A stretch of 8,422 nucleotides of DNA from an uncultured Eubacterium sp. (GTDB lineage Bacteria; Bacillota; Clostridia; Oscillospirales; Acutalibacteraceae), in NCBI GenBank assembly GCA_910583925.1, contig CAJTZJ010000028.1, forward strand, positions 1 to 8,422. Reading direction: 5' to 3'. Below, piece after piece: positions 5,677 to 8,422 of the stretch. A model generated the notes under the pieces. It ran no database searches. It worked only from the letters and a program-made list of their open reading frames with translations, and was not told where the DNA came from. The first letter of the stretch is position 1; each line of letters opens with the position of its first letter. The position numbers were made by a program, and so were the translations under genes.

Positions 5677-6057
5677 ATGGAAAAACGGAAAAGAATATAT
5701 CTTGCTTGTCCATACACACATGAAAATGCAGAGGTAATGGAATATAGGGCAAAAATAGCAACTGCAATGGCTTCATTTTATATGCGTGTCCATGAATATA
5801 TCGTATTCTCTCCTATTACTTATGGTCACGAGGTGTGTAAACACGGAGTCGCTCATGGTTTCGGTTGGTGGAAAGAGATGGATCTTTCCATAATAAAAGA
5901 ATGGGCAACCGAAGTTCATTGTATTAATCTCGCAGGGTATGAAAATTCTGTCGGAATGAAAGCTGAGATTGCTTTCGCGGAAGAAAATAAAATCCCTGTT
6001 ATAGAAATAGACCATGATGTAGTTGCCATGATTATAAGAAGAGCTTGCCGTGGATAA
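5677..6057 (+). CDS. DUF1937 / nucleoside 2-deoxyribosyltransferase-like enzyme
   Basis: A 126-residue protein resembling DUF1937, a Rossmann-like family related to nucleoside 2-deoxyribosyltransferases and nucleotide N-glycosidases. Visible signatures are the first strand and loop IYLACPYTH (6-14), FSPITYGHEV after the second helix, the GWWKEMDLSII segment, and GMKAEIAFAEENKIPV, where the Glu of AEIAFA fits the catalytic glutamate of the superfamily. It probably acts on a nucleoside or nucleotide, but the substrate cannot be told; nucleotide recycling, support of DNA base modification and removal of a host signal nucleotide are all possible. ATG 5677 with GAGG (5668-5671) five bases upstream is preferred over TTG 5647, which lies inside a hairpin arm. 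Mu has no counterpart at this position, so it looks like an accessory gene in the early operon. Confidence 0.75.
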   Translation: MEKRKRIYLACPYTHENAEVMEYRAKIATAMASFYMRVHEYIVFSPITYGHEVCKHGVAHGFGWWKEMDLSIIKEWATEVHCINLAGYENSVGMKAEIAFAEENKIPVIEIDHDVVAMIIRRACRG

Positions 6058-6475
6058 CCGTAAATTTTCAAGCACAATTTGTGTCAAAAACGGCACAAAA
6101 AGACATAGAATAGAATGCTCTCCCGCTGAAATCTATGGAGGACAAAAAGGGTTGTTCCGTATCCGTCATAATAGAAAATGGATAGATACAGACGGTAAAA
6201 AAGTATTTATGAATGCTGAAAAAATTGGAAAATTTATCTGTTCATTGCTTGAAAATAAAGAAGTGACCAGCGGAAAACCCAATATTCCTAAAAATACACG
6301 CTGTTCCATTATTATATGGGAAAAGGATAATCCGGTACAGTTATGTGCAATGACAGGTTCAGAACCGATCCTTGATTATAACGGTGAATGGCAGATTTAT
6401 GTTATTGCTTATGGTTATCAAGGATTTTATCCCTGCAAAGACCTTATTATAAAAGGACATAACCATGCAAAATAG
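6050..6475 (+). CDS. Hypothetical early protein, 141 residues
   Basis: No family recognised. The frame opens with GTG 6050, overlaps the upstream gene by 8 bases and has a weak purine-rich site AAGAAGAG (6036-6043); the next in-frame ATG would remove over 50 residues, so GTG is the likely start. The first 50 residues are basic and rich in beta-forming segments (GLFRIRHNRKWIDTDGKKVF); the middle is a short helix (AEKIGKFICSLLENK); the C-terminal half is again beta-like with many aromatics (GEWQIYVIAYGYQGFYPC). It has no signal peptide or membrane segment. It overlaps GemA by 11 bases, so the genes are co-translated. Composition (about 37% GC) is lower than in the A and B genes. Confidence 0.75.
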   Translation: MDNRKFSSTICVKNGTKRHRIECSPAEIYGGQKGLFRIRHNRKWIDTDGKKVFMNAEKIGKFICSLLENKEVTSGKPNIPKNTRCSIIIWEKDNPVQLCAMTGSEPILDYNGEWQIYVIAYGYQGFYPCKDLIIKGHNHAK

Positions 6476-6959
6476 AAAAGCAATGTATGCCAAAATTGCA
6501 ATCGCAAGAAAGCAATTAGGGCTTGAGGATGATATTTACCGAGAACTTTTGCAAAATAAATTCAAAAAAAGCTCCGCAAAAGACTTGTCGGACAATGAAC
6601 TGACCAGACTGCTGCGCCATTTTGCAGAATGCGGCGTGCAGTTTGTTTCTAAGAAAAACAAAAAGCGGAGTAATACCTCTGTCAATCCTCATTCCCGCCC
6701 TGATTGGATTGAAATCACTCCCTCCATGCCTTTTTACAGTCAAAAAAAGCAAATTTTGGCAATATGGAAAAAACTGGGCTATTCCATGTCAAGCCTTGAT
6801 ATCAGGGTGCAGCGGGAATTTAATTGTTATTCCTTTGTCTGGTTGCAAGAAGAAAAGGCAATTACAGCATTATTGACAGATCTGCAAAAAAGAGAGCGGG
6901 CTTTTGATAAAAAGCAAAAAGAAAATGAATCTAGAAGAATTACGGCAGAAAATTGTTAA
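6465..6959 (+). CDS. gemA: GemA-like regulatory protein (DUF1018)
   Basis: A 164-residue protein of the Mu GemA/DUF1018 family. The N-terminal block reads AKIAIARKQLGLEDDIYRELL, then SAKDLSDNELTRLLRHFAECGVQF, the typical helical pattern. A linker rich in Lys and Ser follows, and the C-terminal block (YSQKKQILAIWKKLGYSM to SFVWLQEEKAITALLTDLQKRE) is the second conserved part. In Mu, gemA is a late-early gene reported to change host gene expression and DNA supercoiling; the mechanism is not well settled. AAGGA (6453-6457) lies seven bases before the ATG, and the gene overlaps both neighbours. In Mu, gemA is followed directly by mor; here the next genes are different. Confidence 0.88.
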   Translation: MQNRKAMYAKIAIARKQLGLEDDIYRELLQNKFKKSSAKDLSDNELTRLLRHFAECGVQFVSKKNKKRSNTSVNPHSRPDWIEITPSMPFYSQKKQILAIWKKLGYSMSSLDIRVQREFNCYSFVWLQEEKAITALLTDLQKRERAFDKKQKENESRRITAENC

Positions 6960-7266
6960 AAAATATGGCTCAATCCATAATTTTTGCAAGCTGAATGAGA
7001 ACTTGACAAGAGCCACCGTCTATCTTGTTTTTGCCGAAAAATACGCAGGCAATACCCAAAAACAACTGGCTCGCATTGAAAAAGCTCTTGATAATTCTGA
7101 GGACGTCCCCAAAAAAATAACAATTGAAGAACAAGAAGTTTTAGAAGTTTTACAGCAAACAAAATGCATTAATTGCAGACTGCTTCGACCTAATTGCCCG
7201 GAGTGTAAACGCAAAAGTATAAATGAAGCGACTGCCGTTTTTTCATTCATTCAATCAAAATTATGA
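6925..7266 (+). CDS. Probable DNA-binding protein with helix-turn-helix and CxxC-x6-CxxC zinc motif
   Basis: A 113-residue protein without a firm family. Residues about 8-55 look like a Cro-type helix-turn-helix (YGSIHNFCKLNENLTRATVY, then QKQLARIEKAL). Residues 81-94 contain two CxxC pairs six residues apart (KCINCRLLRPNCPECK), a typical zinc-ribbon spacing, followed by a closing helix. The frame could open earlier at TTG 6904, but ATG 6925 gives a clean N-terminus just before the domain; the ribosome site is weak (purine-rich AAAAAGAAA), and the gene overlaps gemA by 35 bases, so coupling may carry ribosomes over. Placed where Mu has mor, it may be a transcription regulator, but it does not resemble Mor. 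Confidence 0.72.
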   Translation: MNLEELRQKIVKKYGSIHNFCKLNENLTRATVYLVFAEKYAGNTQKQLARIEKALDNSEDVPKKITIEEQEVLEVLQQTKCINCRLLRPNCPECKRKSINEATAVFSFIQSKL

Positions 7267-7270
7267 ACAA

Positions 7271-7440
7271 GCAAGACGCCTGCCGAACTCGTATTTTGTG
7301 CAGAATACACAAAGCCACGCAGTGCAAGCGTAGTGTTTTTCGCACAAAACACAAGCGACAGCGAGTGGGTGGCAGGAGCCACCGAAGGCTTGTTTGCGTT
7401 TGGTGAGCAAAGCGAACCAACTACGCAAATGGACAGCAGA
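7271..7440. repeat. GC-rich hairpin island between two early genes
   Basis: The 7267-7477 gap carries no supported gene but is full of inverted repeats: TTTGTG/CACAAA (7295-7300, 7308-7313), ACGC/GCGT (7317-7320, 7328-7331), GTGTTTT/AAAACAC (7333-7339, 7346-7352), GGTGGC-AGGA-GCCACC (7368-7383), and TTTGCGTTTGGT pairing with ACCAA-CT-ACGCAAA (7393-7404, 7416-7429) around a small GC-AAA-GC inner loop. GC is about 52% by hand count against under 40% on both sides. Short words such as CAAGCG and AGCGA recur. It looks like an inserted palindromic repeat element or a folded RNA, not decayed coding sequence. No T-run follows any stem. Confidence 0.6.
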
Positions 7441-7477
7441 GATCACCACTCCGAGCGTCATCTTATAGGAGGAAAAC

Positions 7478-7921
7478 ATGACAATCAATCAGGTAGGCGA
7501 GATTATTCTGCTTTTATATGATAACTGGCTGCCGTACAATTCACAGCCGCAAGATTTTGTTTATGAAAATTTGAAATGCCAAAAATATAAAAAGATACGC
7601 CCGTGTTGGTTTTATAAAGGTGAAAAATTTTTATGCCTTGGCTGCAATAACAAATGCATGCTGTTTCGCCCTGCCGGATTTCAAGTTCCACTTTCGATTA
7701 ATTATCCCATCAAGCTTAATAATCAATATACTGTACCAGCCAAAGACCTTGTCAATAAAAAAGCATTGCTTTCAGTGTATGACGTTTGCTATTGTCTCAA
7801 TATATCCTACTCGCAAGTGTATAAAATGATACAGGAAGGTAAATTAACTGCGTTAAAAACAAAACCAATCCGGGTAAAAGCGGAAGACGTAAAACGAGAG
7901 ATGCAGGATTTTGATGAATAG
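7478..7921 (+). CDS. Cysteine-rich protein with excisionase/MerR-like helix-turn-helix at its C-terminus
   Basis: A 147-residue protein, last gene before the early terminator. The N-terminal half has five cysteines (34, 43, 53, 56, 60; CLGCNNKC at 53-60) that could bind zinc. The C-terminal segment (about 97-145; LLSVYDVCYCLNISYSQVYKMIQEGKLTA... ending VKAEDVKREMQDF) follows the pattern of excisionase-type helix-turn-helix domains: strand, recognition helix SYSQVYKMI, then the wing leading to a terminal helix. AGGAGG (7467-7472) is five bases before ATG, the strongest ribosome site of the late early genes. By place it may take the job of Mu Mor, the activator of the middle promoter, but no sequence likeness to Mor is visible. 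The true function is unknown. Confidence 0.78.
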   Translation: MTINQVGEIILLLYDNWLPYNSQPQDFVYENLKCQKYKKIRPCWFYKGEKFLCLGCNNKCMLFRPAGFQVPLSINYPIKLNNQYTVPAKDLVNKKALLSVYDVCYCLNISYSQVYKMIQEGKLTALKTKPIRVKAEDVKREMQDFDE

Positions 7922-7940
7922 TAAAAATTACTGCATACAT

Positions 7941-7972
7941 ACAAAAAAGAGAGTAAACACTCTCTTTTTTGT
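7941..7972. terminator. Bidirectional intrinsic terminator of the early operon
   Basis: ACAAAAAAGAGAGT (7941-7954) pairs perfectly with ACTCTCTTTTTTGT (7959-7972) around an AAAC loop. The stem starts in an A-run and ends in a T-run, so it can stop transcription from either side. It is 19 bases past the last early stop codon and separates the early genes from the amidase. Confidence 0.88.
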
Positions 7973-7980
7973 ATCCATAG

Positions 7981-8010
7981 TTTTCATACCGTTACGATTT
8001 TCTTTATATC
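7981..8010 (+). promoter_or_regulatory. Weak candidate promoter for the amidase (middle/late) operon
   Basis: TTTTCA (7981-7986) and TATATC (8005-8010) are 18 bases apart and each match 4/6 of the sigma-70 consensus. The location between an early terminator and the first gene beyond it suits a middle promoter, which in Mu has a poor -35 box and needs the Mor activator. No clear activator dyad is seen. Confidence 0.3.
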
Positions 8011-8039
8011 TCATGCTACCTTTAAAAAAAGGAGTTATT

Positions 8040-8422
8040 ATGCGGGAAATAAATAAAATCATTATTCATTGCAGCGCCACTAAACCTACCCAAGATATTG
8101 GGGCGTATCAAATTGACGAATGGCATAAAAAAAATGGCTGGTCAGGCATTGGTTATCATTATGTGATCCGCCGAAACGGCAGAATTGAAAATGGCAGACC
8201 GATTGAAGTCACAGGCGCCCACTGCAAAGGACAAAATAAAAACAGCATTGGCATTTGTCTTGTGGGCGGCATTGACGCAGACGGCAACCCCCAAAATAAT
8301 TTTACGGAGAAGCAATTTCAAACTTTGCGAAACCTTGCGGCAAAACTCAAAAAAGAATATCCGAACGCAACCGTGCACGGGCATAATGAGTTTGCAAACA
8401 AAGCTTGCCCCTGCTTCAATGT
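8040..8422 (+). CDS. N-acetylmuramoyl-L-alanine amidase (T7 lysozyme-like endolysin), 3' end cut by window
   Basis: The first 127 residues of an amidase_2/PGRP-type enzyme that cuts the bond between MurNAc and L-alanine of peptidoglycan during lysis. Zinc ligands are visible: His10 in IIIHCSAT, His115 in VHGHNEF and Cys123 in KACPCF. The His115-Cys123 spacing of eight equals that of T7 lysozyme (His122/Cys130). Tyr39 (GIGYHYVI) and Lys121 match the other catalytic residues of that family. No signal peptide is present, so release would need a holin, expected further right. AGGAG (8030-8034) is five bases before the ATG. The domain is nearly complete at the window edge; only the last residues are likely missing. 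T7 lysozyme also inhibits T7 RNA polymerase, but nothing here suggests that. Confidence 0.93.
   Translation, partial: MREINKIIIHCSATKPTQDIGAYQIDEWHKKNGWSGIGYHYVIRRNGRIENGRPIEVTGAHCKGQNKNSIGICLVGGIDADGNPQNNFTEKQFQTLRNLAAKLKKEYPNATVHGHNEFANKACPCFN

Noticed and set aside
7261..7521. Open frames across the hairpin island (minus 7261-7488 and plus 7333-7521)
   Set aside because: They have no ribosome site and run through palindromic sequence; the plus frame overlaps the strongly supported gene at 7478. The translations have no domain-like pattern and are rich in Cys or Ser/Gly as expected from non-coding repeats.
1..8422. CRISPR array, tRNA or rRNA genes, insertion sequence
   Set aside because: No regularly spaced direct repeats with unique spacers, no tRNA cloverleaf and no second transposase with its own ends were seen; the 11-base TTGAC units are too short and are contiguous.

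Overview
The window is the left (early) half of a Mu-like transposable prophage, cut inside the first gene of what looks like the lysis/late side. The gene order follows the Mu plan: leftward repressor, divergent control region, Ner-like regulator, DDE transposase (A), AAA+ target-selection ATPase (B), a run of small early genes that includes Gam and GemA, a strong terminator, then an endolysin-type amidase. No host gene can be recognised. By analogy with Mu the left end of the phage should lie near position 1, but its exact base is not visible.

Host: uncertain. A terminator at 103-147 contains a perfect Haemophilus-type DNA uptake signal core (AAGTGCGGT, minus strand), and the AT-rich control region plus the 5' part of the transposase gene use mostly CGT for arginine. 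Both fit Pasteurellaceae. From about position 1960 the composition changes (about 36% to about 46% GC by hand count, arginine moving towards CGC), so the prophage looks mosaic and the donor of the right part is unclear.

Layout. 1-192: helically phased TTGAC repeats and the repressor terminator. 193-852 (minus): XRE/S24 LexA-like repressor. 853-1145: control region with five copies or partial copies of an AAGTTTCATGCAA operator, overlapping divergent promoters and a perfect 17-bp inverted repeat. 1146-1424: Ner/Cro-like regulator. 1446-3569: transposase. 3579-4292: MuB-like ATPase without the N-terminal domain of Mu B. 4301-4936: a protein with two probable winged helices. 4929-5087: a 52-residue gene. 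5080-5592: Gam. 5593-5676: a structured leader. 5677-6057: a DUF1937/nucleoside deoxyribosyltransferase-like enzyme. 6050-6475: unknown protein. 6465-6959: GemA. 6925-7266 and 7478-7921: two cysteine-rich probable DNA-binding proteins at the place Mu has mor. 7267-7477: a GC-rich, hairpin-packed insert between them. 7941-7972: terminator. 8040-end: T7-lysozyme-type amidase, truncated by the window.

How it works together (inference from Mu): the repressor binds the repeated operators and silences the rightward early promoter. On induction, perhaps by RecA-stimulated self-cleavage, the early operon makes the Ner-like protein, the A and B proteins that carry out replicative transposition, Gam to protect DNA ends, and accessory factors. 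One of the last early genes probably activates transcription beyond the terminator. The most notable unexplained structures are the possible RNA switch at 5609-5676, the hairpin island at 7271-7440, and the phased repeats near the left end.
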